Origin: Lineus longissimus
Lineage: Eukaryota; Nemertea; Pilidiophora; Heteronemertea; Lineidae
Length of the DNA: 64,000 nt
NCBI RefSeq assembly: GCF_910592395.1
Contig: NC_088315.1
Coordinates: forward strand, 2,794,501-2,858,500
Direction: 5' to 3'
Part shown: one piece after another, positions 43,701 to 51,761 of the stretch
Layout of the letters: each line of letters starts with the position of its first letter
Numbering within the stretch: position 1 is the first letter of the stretch
The notes under the pieces: generated by a model
Databases searched by the model: none
Told to the model about the DNA's origin: nothing
The model's input: only the letters and a program-made list of their open reading frames with translations
Made by a program: the position numbers and the translations under genes

Positions 43701-46700
43701 CATTATCCAATCACAATTGTCAAGAATAGGATTGGCAAGTAATCATCACTATACGTGCATGGACAAGTTTTTTAAAATGTACCATTTCTGTGTGTGATCA
43801 TCGAAGGCTACTTGAAGCTAAATCATAACTCCTATCACAAATGCTTTGTAGCGCTTTTACAAGATTGTACCAAATCGCTGACAAATTACCCCTATCCTTG
43901 ACATTTCTGCCGAGTCATTAGTTTAGATTAGGGTGAGTGCAAGGCATGCATTGATACTTGCATAACTATACACTGCCTTCGCCCAAATTTCCTTTCAGCT
44001 CGCCGAAGCTTACAAGAAGCAACGATTTTCATTTTGCTGATACAGTGCACAAAAAGACTTGTAGCATATTGGCTTTCCGAGCGGTAATTGCCTCAGAGCT
44101 CTCTCGCTGCTTCCGACGGGTGATGCTGAGATGACACTGAGGAGGAGCAAAGACTGTGAAAATGGCTTAATATGATGAAACATATCTTAGTTTCGGCAAC
44201 TGTGATTTTACAGGTTCTTAGCAAGTAAGTTCATGTTATACATGTTCATTATTTAACCTTTTGGGGTAGGTTCGGGGAGCTAATTTTGGTGTTGCCATGC
44301 AATTTAGTATCTTACAAGCAATGAATAATGGCGTGTAGTTTTTTTCAGATATAAAGCCTTCAAAACTGAAATTGGGGTGAAAATTATTGATATTTGAGAA
44401 AGGACATGAACATATCAATTTGTCGGCTTTTTATGGGTGGGGTGAAGTTTTTATGAGGGGTCACCTTCAGGGAAAGCTCCAATTGATCCAAAATTGTAAA
44501 TTGCAGAGCAAGCATCCTTTTCTGGTGAGTCATTTGTATCACCCGAATGATTTTTTTTAATTACAGAACCTATAATTATCTTCAAGACAAAGACCAAAAA
44601 CATCCCAACATGACAAAGAAAGAGAAGATATGCCACAATACAGAATACATAATAATAGGCTTACCATACAGTAGGCAGAAGCGGCTTTGTCAAAGGCCTG
44701 CTCGGAAGTTTCTCCGCACTAATTTGAAAATATGCCCCAGGGTCTGAGCTATGACTGACAATGACAATGTCGTAGGTGTTGCCAGGAAACCAAGTTCGGG
44801 TCTTAGCATAATCGATGGCCACAGCATAAGGCCTATTTTGTTAAAAGCATTCAATGTAATAGTTGACAGAGGTATATGAACCATATCACCAACCGATAAT
44901 CCTAAATAGTCTGAATCCCTCTCTAATTGATGACTGAATCCCTTCATGCATTTCCTATGGAACCAGCTACCTTCAGGCTCATGCTAGTACATAGACATTT
45001 CCAAAACACTTTTGACTCATACATCCTTTCCTCCAGGTCACAGAATAGACCTTGCATGTCCTAAACCAGTCCACACCCAAGTCAACAGATTCCAACAATC
45101 CAGATAATTAGCGCATAGAAATCTCAGTGCATTTTTTTCCAACCTTCTCAAGTCGCCAACGGAGCAAGTCAATGCCAACAATCCCTGAACCATTAATGGA
45201 TGAAGTATCAGATTGCAGAAGTTACCCTGTCCAATCAGAGATAACGGGCAACACAAAACTAAAAAAATTCCTCTGCATGGCAAGTAACGTCGTTTCGAGA
45301 TAGTGACAATAAATACCAAACAAATATGATATCTCCTGTTCAAGAAGCAAAGTATGGCTTTTTCAGTGCACAGCAATATATCTTAGATCTGAGAATGTCG
45401 AAAAAACCCACATGCAAGTTTTCCGGTATCATGAACATGCAAGACGCCACAAGGGAACCCACTGCATGTTGAGAACCAAAACAAGCCTTGAACCAAGATG
45501 TCGAAAAACTAGAATTGGGAATAAGGAAATCTGGGAAGACGATCGGAGAAGTGGAGAAATAATCATTTTATGGAAGCGAGATATCTTGGAGGATTATTCG
45601 CATTCGACATGACACGATTTTGGTTGATGGAAAATGCTACTCAATGACTTTATCGTGTTCTGAATTGATCCTTTGTGGGATGAGTATTTACGTGTAGAGG
45701 CATCAAGAACTCGCTTGAGGCGGGCGATTTTTTAGGCTGTGTGGAGGGCGGCACTTTTCCTTTTGAACAGCCACTGTTCATTTATCATATTTATGATTAG
45801 TTGAAAAATTGATTATAAAACGACGGAATACACTTTGAGACTAATTTATCTGCTCTTCTGACTTGGTAAACTAGCACAATATGAGCTTGGTGAAACACAT
45901 TCAGGACTACAGGTGTCAGCTGTTGGCCTATTTTTCCAGGTATTCCTCCAATTGTTAAATAAAATCTGCATGTAATTGACAAACAATAAGATCATAAATT
46001 GAAGTTGTTCACGACAATCAGTTTCACTTCTCACCAAGTCAGAATCTGCATGCCAAATACTCACACAGCCAAGGATTCTCAATCGCTGCCAACTAATGAG
46101 GTTAATGAGCACTCGTCAATTAATCAGATGTAGAATTATGGCCACTCATCTGGCTCAACATGCCCAAGGGTCATCATAGATACTTCACCATGATTTAATC
46201 AAAATCTTGGCTATCACTCAAGGGTATGATATAGAAACTATACTGGTTAAATCCAAGCTCCCAAGTGAACTGTGATATCTGATGCCTTAAAATGGTACCA
46301 GTATTGAAAGTATACGAATGGCTTTGGCCAAACCACCCTTTTTAGAAACTGATCCCTTTTCTATGGAACACCCTATCCAATATGTTCCCTCGATATCTCC
46401 TAACACGTGAAGAAATCCGGACTTCACAATACCATGTAACCCTTCCTCTGTATGTTATCACCATGGATATAAGCAAAGACCAGGATGAGCTGCGATGGAA
46501 TGCCGTTGACGAGATATTGGCTGTTGCGTTTTAAGCAGGAAGCAACAAGTAACCACAACAATACATCATCTGGTTTACGCTTTCCAGTACTGTTTTGACG
46601 AGAAATCAGCAAACACATAAGCAAGCAACCACCAACAGCCAAATCAAAACCAGCACAAAACGGTTACAGATCGTCCAAAATTGATCAGAAACGTATGGAT

Positions 46701-49700
46701 CGAGGCACCAGAAACATCATTACTGATAATCCTAAAAGCGCGTCTCATCTATCATGGACATATTGAGTAGCTAAATGGAAAGAACATTCAACCTTTATAG
46801 GTTCGACTGATGCTCTCCTCAGACAGTCGATTCCATGATTTATTTTAACGCTAGCAGGTTCCTGCTCGGCATTCCAAGTGGCTAATCGGAAACGAGATGG
46901 TTGGGGACAAGTCAATGGGCATTGCCGCACATACACAGTAACCTGGACTGATCAGTCAACTTTTAGAAATTAGGGATTTAACTGCTGTTCGCCATTTCCC
47001 AGACAGCCAATGCCATGACGATCCTTTTAAAAGGTTTAGAACTGAACCAATCTTTTTTCACTTCAGATCATGACTTAAACTTCCATTTCATTGTAATTTC
47101 ACTTATTATATGATTTACCAGAGCATTTCTATTCACTAAACAACAACACTAGCAATACTCCTAAACCACAACAAACGCCCATAAATATCACTTCAATTCA
47201 ATTTCATTGTTCAGATCGCTGCATTGATATGAAACAGTTGTGACTAACTTGATAAAAATGGTAGTGTACGCAATTTATTCTGCAGCATATGTCGTTTGTG
47301 TAGACAATGCATCATAAAATGCATTACACTCTGTGACAGTTGCTGCAGGTCATGATAATAGGGATAAGTCCAGATGACACTGATACATAATGGCCTGGGT
47401 TTATGGCCTTGGGACATGGAGATGACAAACCTTGTTCGCTTGAGGTTGACCTGGGGAGGATAAAACAAGGATAAGACACGAGTTTGATCCCACACCCTTG
47501 GTTTATGTCAGGGACAGCTTTATCTTGCTTTCCCCAGCAACAAAAGGGTTAATCAGTTCACAGTTCATTGGATATAAGACCTAAATATCTATTTCCTCAT
47601 GTCCATGATATAACATAAAGTGCCCTATTGCCTCATCAACAACTCGCAACAAGATATATGGCTGACATTTTCCAATTTACCTCCTGGTAGAGCTGCTACG
47701 TATAGCTCAACACCAGGCCATAACATGCCAGACGCAAAATTAACGTAACTTATTATTCTGTGTGTCGCTATTGGATCTCCGCCGCTGAACAGCCGGGAAT
47801 ACCAATGGCGTCTCGCTTTATTGGGAAGAAATCTGATCAAGCGCTCAAAGGGGACGGTGATTTAATAGGTAGTGCACGGTGAAAGTGTGGGATTTTTTGT
47901 CTCGTCTTTACACACCCTCTCCTTGCATGTCAAAAATACTGATACTTCACCCACTTCCCACCCTCCAGGCTCATTCACTTGCCTATTCTTCTTTTAGTTG
48001 AGAAGGGGCACAACACCACACCTTTTTCTAAAATTTCTCTTTAATTGCCCTGCCTTTTTTCATCAGTGGCCATTGCATTTCCATTTTCCGCTGCACCCTG
48101 CTCCCCTTCAGACTGTACTTTTCAGATCTCAAGTTGAAACACTCCTAATAGGAGGTCAACTCACTGTTTCAGCCTGACCTTTTCAGATTTCACACTGAAA
48201 CACTTCTCTTAGGAGTTGACCTCATGTTTCAGATACCTTCACCTGGCTGCCCCTGTTTTGGTACTTATAGTAAAATGAAAATTGGTGAATTCCAATTTCA
48301 TTTTATAGATGTTCGACTCAAAGGCAGTCATGGCAGAACATCCTCTCCGTGTCTGGCCATCCAAAAACAAAAATTTTGGCTTTTGACTATCGTCAATAAC
48401 AAGGAATATCATCATATGATTCATGGAGGTAATATCCACCAAAACCACTTCCCATAACACTGGTATCAATCTATCAGGCCAACCGCTGATATTATGCATG
48501 ATAATGCTGCAGTAATTGATGGCTTTCTTTACCTTGGGTCCCTGGAGACGTGGTCCGTGAGACACTGTATACAACGAGGTGATATATTCACCACTGCAGG
48601 CTGTATATGACTTCATGTATAGCACTCAGAAGTATGGTGGATGGCGTCATCCATCTACATGGCTAGGCTAGTCACTGTTAGCGGAGAGTAAAACAAAACC
48701 AATGTTCCCCGCAACCCCCTGGTTTCATTAAAGGTATGTGCTCCATGATCATGAGAGGAAGATAGGTGTACATTGAAATATGGCATTGGCCATGGCGCTG
48801 CTCGTCAGCCAGTGGCAGAACGAAACTAATGAGTGGCATGGACACAGACCAGCAAGGTAATGAAGAAGAGGCTAGGTTTGTGACAAATGTAGCTAAAGTG
48901 TCACCATACCGGCTCCCGAGGGACAAAACACTTCTTGAGATACAAGACTCTAGAACCAAGTTTATGTGCCTGAACTGCAAATTGGCAGAAAAGATCAAGT
49001 GCTAAGTTCGAGCACAGAGACTGAGAGAGTAATGATATGAGTAGCTACTTCGATTTTGCAACGTTCGAGCAGATAATCAATCTCTGAATGGCAATGTGCA
49101 GCATTTGCATGCCAAGACAAAATAGATTTGTCCGCTTATCTTCACGGCCAATTCACAACATAAAACGATGGCCATCCAATGCTACATAGCAAGTACCATC
49201 AAATTGGAGCATTAGGCGATGTTATCCCAAACTACGTTGCAACTTTCATCAGATCAGTGTGGGAAATACACATAGCATCTGGGCTGTGCTAGATCCAGAA
49301 CACGAAATATTGCATATCAACGCAATCTCCTTCTGATTTATATTCCTCTGAGAGTGATACAGAGCCACCATCATCCCAATATTCTAATAACGCAAGAAGC
49401 TGTTAGCACTCAGCAAACGCTAGCTGACCTGGACTAACCTCAGTGGCATTCTTATCTTGCAATGTTCAGGGGACTGTTGAGAAAAAGTCTTCCCATGGTG
49501 ACACTTTTGGTAATGTTTTTCCAGACATACTAAAAGTGTTGTGCTTCTAGACCAGTACTGTTACACTTGGTAATGGAAATAGGACACAATTTCTCTCAAA
49601 GTACCGATAGCATTCAATGAAATTCACTGTTCAAAAGAATCTCACAGTAGAATGTTTATATTGCAAGTTCTCTTCTGTATGTTTTGGGTCAACGGAATGA

Positions 49701-50316
49701 ATCAAAGGCTAATCCATCGATAATGATGACAAGCAGAGCTAATAAACACTGAATGGCCCGACAACCGCACCATGTAGATATAGACCCAGTACGGGGAACT
49801 ATACTGCACGGCTTTTTTGAAGGAGAGGGTGCATGCCAATTCACAAGGAACTGAGCAATTTAAAATGAAGCACAGACGTGCTTTACATGTATATATATGG
49901 CCAACAACTGGCAGTTGCCGAGAATTCATGGTCAATTTTTTAAAGAATTTCTATGATAAAGCAGCACATCCTGTATCTATCAACAGATGTACTGGCAACG
50001 TTTTTCCTACCTAACAAGAGGCCACAAGCCTGGTACTCAGCTGGAATACTTGACAAAGGCTGCTGAAGAACACGAGGCCTAAGGAGTTCAGAGCAAAGAT
50101 TGCTATTTTTCAATCTCCCCAGCCCTTGGTAAGGAGTACGGCTCCAACAACCACCACTTTAAGAACAGAATTGCAGATCTTCAGCAAGATTTACAAATAA
50201 ATCTAACCACATACCTGTTCTTTGACGGACTGCAATATATGAGCAGTATCCACTTTTCCTTTAATATTTAATCCTCCATTAGCATGGTAAGTATTCCCGT
50301 GCGGACTAGAGAGCAT
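1569..50316 (-). CDS. CTNND2: delta-catenin / ARVCF / p0071 family armadillo protein (spliced gene, 21 coding exons seen)
   Basis: Family role: binds the cadherin juxtamembrane region through armadillo repeats, stabilises adherens junctions, regulates Rho GTPases, and recruits PDZ proteins by its C-terminus. Seen here: an N-terminal coiled coil (exons at 50.3 and 40.4 kb), disordered Pro/Tyr-rich linkers, an armadillo domain (about residues 715-1222 in the long isoform) with the family signatures [35 protein letters not shown] and [10 protein letters not shown], then a Tyr-rich tail ending DSWV before TAA. Exons from 21208 to 1569 sum to 4,425 nt, 1,474 codons plus stop, with every phase matching. 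DSWV is shared by CTNND2, ARVCF and PKP4 but absent from p120 (CTNND1), so this is probably the invertebrate pro-orthologue of all of them; the symbol is the nearest vertebrate name. The junction downstream of the 40.4-kb exon is unresolved. Confidence 0.93.
1936..2031 (-). CDS. CTNND2: catenin tail exon 3
   Basis: 96 nt, phase 0 at both ends, acceptor CTTCTAG, donor CAACAG then GTAAGC. Encodes [20 protein letters not shown] and a short Pro/Gly-rich end. Its symmetrical phase allows skipping. Confidence 0.86.
2222..2586 (-). CDS. CTNND2: catenin tail exon 2 (tyrosine-rich)
   Basis: 365 nt, phase 1 to 0, acceptor GTGTTTCAG, donor AGG then GTGAGT. About 121 residues with roughly 14 tyrosines spaced through Asp/Arg/Asn-rich sequence (for example [19 protein letters not shown]). 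It is probably disordered and a candidate multi-site tyrosine phosphorylation tail. I see no vertebrate counterpart for this composition. Confidence 0.88.
2831..2985 (-). CDS. CTNND2: catenin tail exon 1
   Basis: 155 nt, phase 2 to 1, acceptor CTTTCCCAG, donor GCAG then GTGAGT. Encodes [17 protein letters not shown] and [10 protein letters not shown], similar to the SSHSYDDSTLPLIDR stretch after the armadillo domain of p120. Confidence 0.88.
3187..3378 (-). CDS. CTNND2: catenin last armadillo exon
   Basis: Encodes [34 protein letters not shown] and [12 protein letters not shown], the C-terminal repeat (human: GGIEKLVGISKSKG, YKKDGWSQYHFV). Acceptor TCTTTCAG, donor CTAG then GTATGG, phase 2 at both ends. 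Confidence 0.97.
3484..3550 (+). repeat. possible tRNA-derived SINE head
   Basis: GGTTCAATACC at 3534-3544 fits the B-box consensus, with an imperfect A-box-like TCGCAGCGGGGT starting 47 nt upstream (3487). It sits within the short catenin intron 3379-3589. Confidence 0.35.
3590..3882 (-). CDS. CTNND2: catenin armadillo exon 7
   Basis: Encodes [38 protein letters not shown] and [16 protein letters not shown], matching vertebrate delta-catenin almost residue for residue. Acceptor CCTCTTCCAG, donor GCTC then GTAAGT, phase 0 to 2. Confidence 0.97.
4142..4407 (-). CDS. CTNND2: catenin armadillo exon 6 with basic loop
   Basis: The first half is a disordered, Lys-rich loop ([17 protein letters not shown]) inserted between armadillo repeats, at the place where p120-family proteins carry a polybasic sequence; the second half returns to the fold ([35 protein letters not shown]). 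Acceptor ATATTTCAG, donor GGAA then GTAAGT, phase 1 to 0. Confidence 0.96.
4601..4845 (-). CDS. CTNND2: catenin armadillo exon 5
   Basis: Encodes [20 protein letters not shown] and [15 protein letters not shown], then the start of the basic inter-repeat loop. Acceptor CTTTCCAG, donor GGAG then GTACGG, phase 2 to 1. Confidence 0.97.
5108..5259 (-). CDS. CTNND2: catenin armadillo exon 4
   Basis: Encodes [21 protein letters not shown] followed by W, the p120-subfamily hallmark, then an insertion loop and FRNASGVMR. Acceptor TGTTACAG, donor ATGAG then GTATGA, phase 0 to 2. Confidence 0.97.
5357..5473 (-). CDS. CTNND2: catenin armadillo exon 3
   Basis: 39 residues: [15 protein letters not shown] and [14 protein letters not shown], nearly identical to the vertebrate family at LWNLSSC. 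Phase 0 at both ends; acceptor CTTTTAG, donor AAG then GTAGGC. Confidence 0.97.
5719..5839 (-). CDS. CTNND2: catenin armadillo exon 2
   Basis: Encodes [15 protein letters not shown] and [19 protein letters not shown], an armadillo repeat with the conserved GALRNL helix. Acceptor CCTTGCAG, donor AAG then GTAAGA, phase 2 to 0. Confidence 0.97.
6035..6170 (-). CDS. CTNND2: catenin armadillo exon 1
   Basis: Encodes [16 protein letters not shown] and [11 protein letters not shown], the first armadillo repeat (human: WRDPELPEVI and [11 protein letters not shown]). Acceptor ATTTTCAG, donor ACGAG then GTAAGT, phase 1 to 2. Confidence 0.97.
6438..6478. repeat. short ATTGACA tandem array
   Basis: Four copies of ATTGAC at 10-11 bp spacing inside a catenin intron, ending about 45 nt from the donor at 6523. 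Confidence 0.6.
6524..6706 (-). CDS. CTNND2: catenin linker exon leading into the armadillo domain
   Basis: 183 nt, acceptor TCTTTAG, donor AGAG then GTGAGA, phase 1 at both ends. It starts [18 protein letters not shown] and ends [13 protein letters not shown]. The RSPSIDS motif matches ARSPSIDS just before the armadillo domain of vertebrate delta-catenin, which supports the delta-catenin/ARVCF/PKP4 assignment. Confidence 0.92.
6942..7318 (-). CDS. CTNND2: catenin linker exon with DDSYSNPP repeats
   Basis: 377 nt, acceptor TTCTTCTAG, donor GCG then GTAGGT, phase 2 to 1. It is strongly disordered (Tyr, Asp, Pro, Arg, Asn). The motif DDSYSNPP followed by an acidic residue occurs twice about 35 residues apart. 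It ends [12 protein letters not shown], a plausible proline-directed kinase target. Confidence 0.87.
7748..7930 (-). CDS. CTNND2: catenin linker exon with RGYSDSPQP motif
   Basis: 183 nt, phase 2 at both ends, acceptor CTTCTTCCAG, donor CG then GTATGT. It encodes [17 protein letters not shown] and further Pro/Tyr/Asp-rich sequence ending DSPVDDR. The GYSDSPQP motif recurs as GYTDSPQP in the exon at 6524-6706. A 4.2-kb intron precedes it. Confidence 0.87.
7931..12145 (-). other. catenin intron (4.2 kb)
   Basis: Bounded by GTAGAT at 12145 and CTTCCAG at 7931. Contains the 8.2-kb low-complexity tract; otherwise I see no exon or named element. Confidence 0.75.
8165..8318. repeat. degenerate TTCATG/ATGTTT-rich low-complexity tract
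   Basis: Alternating CATG, TTCATG, GTGT and ATGTTTATG words; a decayed microsatellite in the 4.2-kb catenin intron. Confidence 0.6.
12146..12369 (-). CDS. CTNND2: catenin linker exon (VTTVTKTTT segment)
   Basis: Starts in phase 0 after GATTCAG and ends CCTAG then GTAGAT, phase 2. It begins [15 protein letters not shown], a basic Thr-rich stretch also present in p120-family N-termini, followed by a Pro/Tyr-rich disordered stretch ([12 protein letters not shown]). Confidence 0.87.
12615..12876 (-). CDS. CTNND2: catenin linker exon (Ser/Tyr-rich)
   Basis: Acceptor TTTTTTCAG, donor ACC then GTAAGT. It encodes 87 residues including [11 protein letters not shown] and [10 protein letters not shown] and ends RSRQTKT. 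It is disordered, with many Ser-Pro and Arg-X-X-Ser sites. The RQTKT end joins VTTVTKTTT of the next exon, echoing the VKTVTTR segment of p120. Confidence 0.85.
12943..13167 (-). mobile_element. 5'-truncated retrotransposon tail with 18-bp target-site duplication
   Basis: A 225-bp insertion in the catenin intron between the microexon and the next exon is flanked by perfect copies of ATTGAATCCTCGCCAATG (12925-12942 and 13168-13185). On the minus strand it carries about 60 codons ending at TAA 12974-12972, including [34 protein letters not shown] and IKDNTSW. The W-I-x-x-L-x-T-x-x-P-x-G-L-N signature resembles the tails of GIY-YIG-bearing reverse transcriptase proteins in marine invertebrates; the family assignment is from memory and tentative. 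Truncation at the 5' side with an intact target duplication indicates a fairly recent target-primed insertion. Confidence 0.66.
13557..13592 (-). CDS. CTNND2: catenin 36-nt microexon
   Basis: Acceptor CTACTTTTAG and donor GTAAGT flank 36 nt that add 12 residues ([12 protein letters not shown]) in phase 2-2. Its length is a multiple of three and its flanking phases are equal, so it can be included or skipped without a frame change. Only one frame is open, and it is the one that fits its neighbours. Confidence 0.68.
13593..20330 (-). other. presumed catenin intron between the 20.3-kb exon and the microexon
   Basis: No convincing exon on either strand. Holds the pogo-like MITE at 20044-20221. 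Short plus-strand frames near 13.9 and 14.4 kb have no family features. Confidence 0.55.
20044..20221. mobile_element. pogo/Tigger-like MITE
   Basis: 178-bp element bounded by CAGTGGAACCTC on the left and the complement of CAGTAGAACCTC on the right (11 of 12 match), with TA before the left end. Inside, the phrase CTCTCTATTAAGGACA recurs in several variants. These ends and this phrase are typical of non-autonomous pogo/Tigger elements. The right-hand TA is lost. It lies about 110 nt downstream of the weak donor at 20331-20330. Confidence 0.7.
20331..21208 (-). CDS. probable alternative N-terminal exon of the catenin gene
   Basis: A long open minus-strand frame begins at ATG 21208 (adenines at -3 and +4; sequence starts [12 protein letters not shown]) and runs 878 nt to a weak donor (GAATG then GTTGGT), ending in phase 2. 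That is the phase accepted by the 36-nt microexon and by the exon at 12876. The protein is acidic and Lys/Asp/Gly/Ser-rich, probably disordered, with one helical heptad stretch around [20 protein letters not shown] recognise no homologue. The open frame continues 5' to a TGA near 21264, so an acceptor upstream (TTGGTCAG or GTAGCCAG, both needing a phase 2 partner) is also possible. Membership of the catenin rests on strand, position and phase only; an independent gene is the alternative. Confidence 0.6.
24237..24392. repeat. diverged 88-bp tandem duplication
   Basis: Shared words include GGCT, GTCTTGGTTCGATGA versus GTCTTGGTTTGATGA, TGATCAAT and AGCCAATG, at offset 88. Confidence 0.6.
25000..25530. 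repeat. diverged direct duplication, offset about 385 bp
   Basis: About 130-150 bp near 25000-25150 recurs at 25388-25530: AGAAGCTATAT, GCAATTGAACTTTACGATCG versus GCAACTGAACTTTGCGATTG, and TATAAGCAAAGATGTG versus TACAAGCAAAGATTGTG. The sequence between is not obviously repeated. Confidence 0.65.
26960..27240. repeat. three diverged repeat copies
   Basis: TGCATCT followed by CTACACAGAA and a CAACTCGA-like word occurs near 26970, 27103 and 27175, at uneven spacing. Old satellite or transposon fragments. Confidence 0.45.
29322..29520. repeat. 96-bp tandem duplication
   Basis: Two neighbouring copies start GAGATATGATCCTGTGTCC (29322) and GAGATATAATCCTGTGTCC (29418), with a short degenerate third start at 29514. 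Copies are visibly similar over their whole length. Confidence 0.75.
40064..40127 (-). repeat. tRNA-derived SINE head
   Basis: On the minus strand, TGGTTCAATGG (A-box like, 40127-40117) and GGTTTGAATCC (B-box like, 40074-40064) have starts 53 nt apart. There is no clean cloverleaf and the B-box has one deviation, so a SINE or decayed tRNA copy is more likely than a working tRNA gene. It lies about 230 nt from catenin exon 2, in the downstream intron. Confidence 0.45.
40356..40427 (-). CDS. CTNND2: catenin coding exon 2 (second half of coiled coil)
   Basis: Acceptor TTTTAG, donor AAG then GTGAGT, 72 nt, phase 0 at both ends. It encodes 24 residues starting [14 protein letters not shown], closely matching EAQFEKLTRALEEE of p120-catenin directly after the VKEQ that ends exon 1. 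Together the two exons give a heptad coiled coil. An intron of about 9.8 kb separates them. Confidence 0.85.
40428..50214 (-). other. catenin intron 1 (9.8 kb)
   Basis: Bounded by GTATGT at 50214 and TTTTAG at 40428. No supported exon; contains the 61-bp duplication at 48.1 kb. Confidence 0.65.
48119..48235. repeat. 61-bp tandem duplication
   Basis: Copies begin TTTTCAGATCTC (48119) and TTTTCAGATTTC (48180), then share TGAAACAC, TAGGAG and CTGTTTCAG-like words. Confidence 0.65.
50215..50316 (-). CDS. CTNND2: catenin coding exon 1 (start codon, first half of coiled coil)
   Basis: ATG at 50316-50314 opens a 34-codon frame that begins MLSSPHG and ends [12 protein letters not shown], followed by a good donor (CAG then GTATGT). 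The end matches the ASILASVKEQ signature at the start of the coiled coil in p120, ARVCF and delta-catenin. The exon is 102 nt and ends in phase 0. The start was chosen because it is the first in-frame ATG upstream. A CTCTCTAG acceptor-like site at 50306-50307 lies inside this reading, so splicing from an upstream exon at that point is an alternative. Confidence 0.72.
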
Positions 50317-50439
50317 TGCTCACAGTGCGATAATCCAAGTAGGACAAAGTCACAGTTTGTACACTGCCTGAAAGTAGAGAGTGAAAATGGTGATGAGACA
50401 AGAGCAGCACATGACGTGGCATCACTCGCAGTGTCATAA

Positions 50440-50600
50440 TTCAAGGACAAAGCTAGTTTATTACAAAACCTATGTATTCCAGGCAAAGTCAGTTTATTAC
50501 AAAACCTGAAAGTCAAAGTATTCCGGGCAAAGTCAGTTTATTACAAAACCTGAAAGTCAGAATATTCCGGGAAAGTCAGTCTATTTGTATATCACACAAC
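50440..50600. repeat. 36-44 bp tandem repeat near catenin exon 1
   Basis: AGTTTATTACAAAACC recurs at 50455, 50491 and 50535 with a degenerate copy at 50577, separated by ATTCCGGGCAAAGTC-like spacers. It lies 124-284 bp 5' of the catenin ATG, hence in the 5' UTR or proximal promoter. Confidence 0.75.
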
Positions 50601-51723
50601 CTGAAGAAATACTGAGAATCCAAAGAAATATTGACTGGGCTAGAACTGATATTTGGTCATTTTGTAAAATCTTTGGAATAATGGAATTCTCAAGAAAACG
50701 ATCAAAGATGGAGACGTGCCATCAAAGACCATTACACAAGTGAAGAAATGTCTTTAGGCATGCCAACATTCTATTATATTGTACAATGTATACCGGTATG
50801 AAATGTAAGGATGGTAGACCCCACTTGGATAGACGAACGCATGCCATTGTGCAGAGGTGTGACCTCAGGTCAACGGAATGTGATTGAAAATATGCATGTA
50901 TTTCCTATCAATGGTAATGCTATACTCTATTATTATCATTTGGGAACAACTGTGATGTGTGATATCAAATTCTAGAAACTTATTCACACCGGAAAGCAGC
51001 ACAGGCTAAATTCAGCAATGCTGCGAAACCAGGTTTTTGAAATGTACTTTGGAAAGTCAGTGATTTAATACAGCATTGACAAGTTTAGATTGTGAATGCA
51101 CACATGGGCAGCCCACATCTCACCTCCACACATGAACTATACATTCTTCGAGGCAGCCCACCCATATGAATGGACACTTCAGCAAGTCCAGTCACACACT
51201 TCAAATCTCCCAAACGGGATATTCGAGTTTGAAGTCATAGGCTACCCATGTTACTCAATGAGTTATTCATGATATCTTTTTGAGGAAATGGACACCGAAA
51301 ATGTCCTGGGATTCATCATATTCTAATTGAACAATAATGTCGATGCATTAAGCACTATACCTGTCTAAGGGGATTCCCTCCTTACCAGTGTATGCTTGCA
51401 TATACCACCGCCAGAGTTTTAGTAAATACACATTGATAAAAAATCAATAACATTCATCTGGACTGAACTACTGTGGTTATAAACTCCCTATGGACAATGG
51501 TGTACAATTGATTATGATTGTACAGGCGTGATAACACCTAGGCCTGGAAAGTATTAACCCATCCCATGGTCTCTTTCGATCCCTTGAATTATATATTTCT
51601 TCCTCGCCTCTGGTCATAAATCCAAATCACAAAACAGTGTGGAGCGACAGGTAACTCCATTAGTTTGAGGGCCACAAAAAGCCAGCAGCATACTAAACAC
51701 TGTGTGCCCTGTTCTTTTCTTGG

Positions 51724-51761
51724 TGGTGCCGCTGTTCAGGGTTGGTGCCGCTATTTAGGGT
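51724..51761. repeat. 19-bp tandem duplication
   Basis: TGGTGCCGCTGTTCAGGGT is followed directly by TGGTGCCGCTATTTAGGGT. Confidence 0.7.

Noticed and set aside
45038-45376. Minus-strand frame with reverse transcriptase-like words (LEKNALRFL)
   Set aside because: No catalytic motif, and the resemblance to LINE thumb sequences is too weak to separate from chance.
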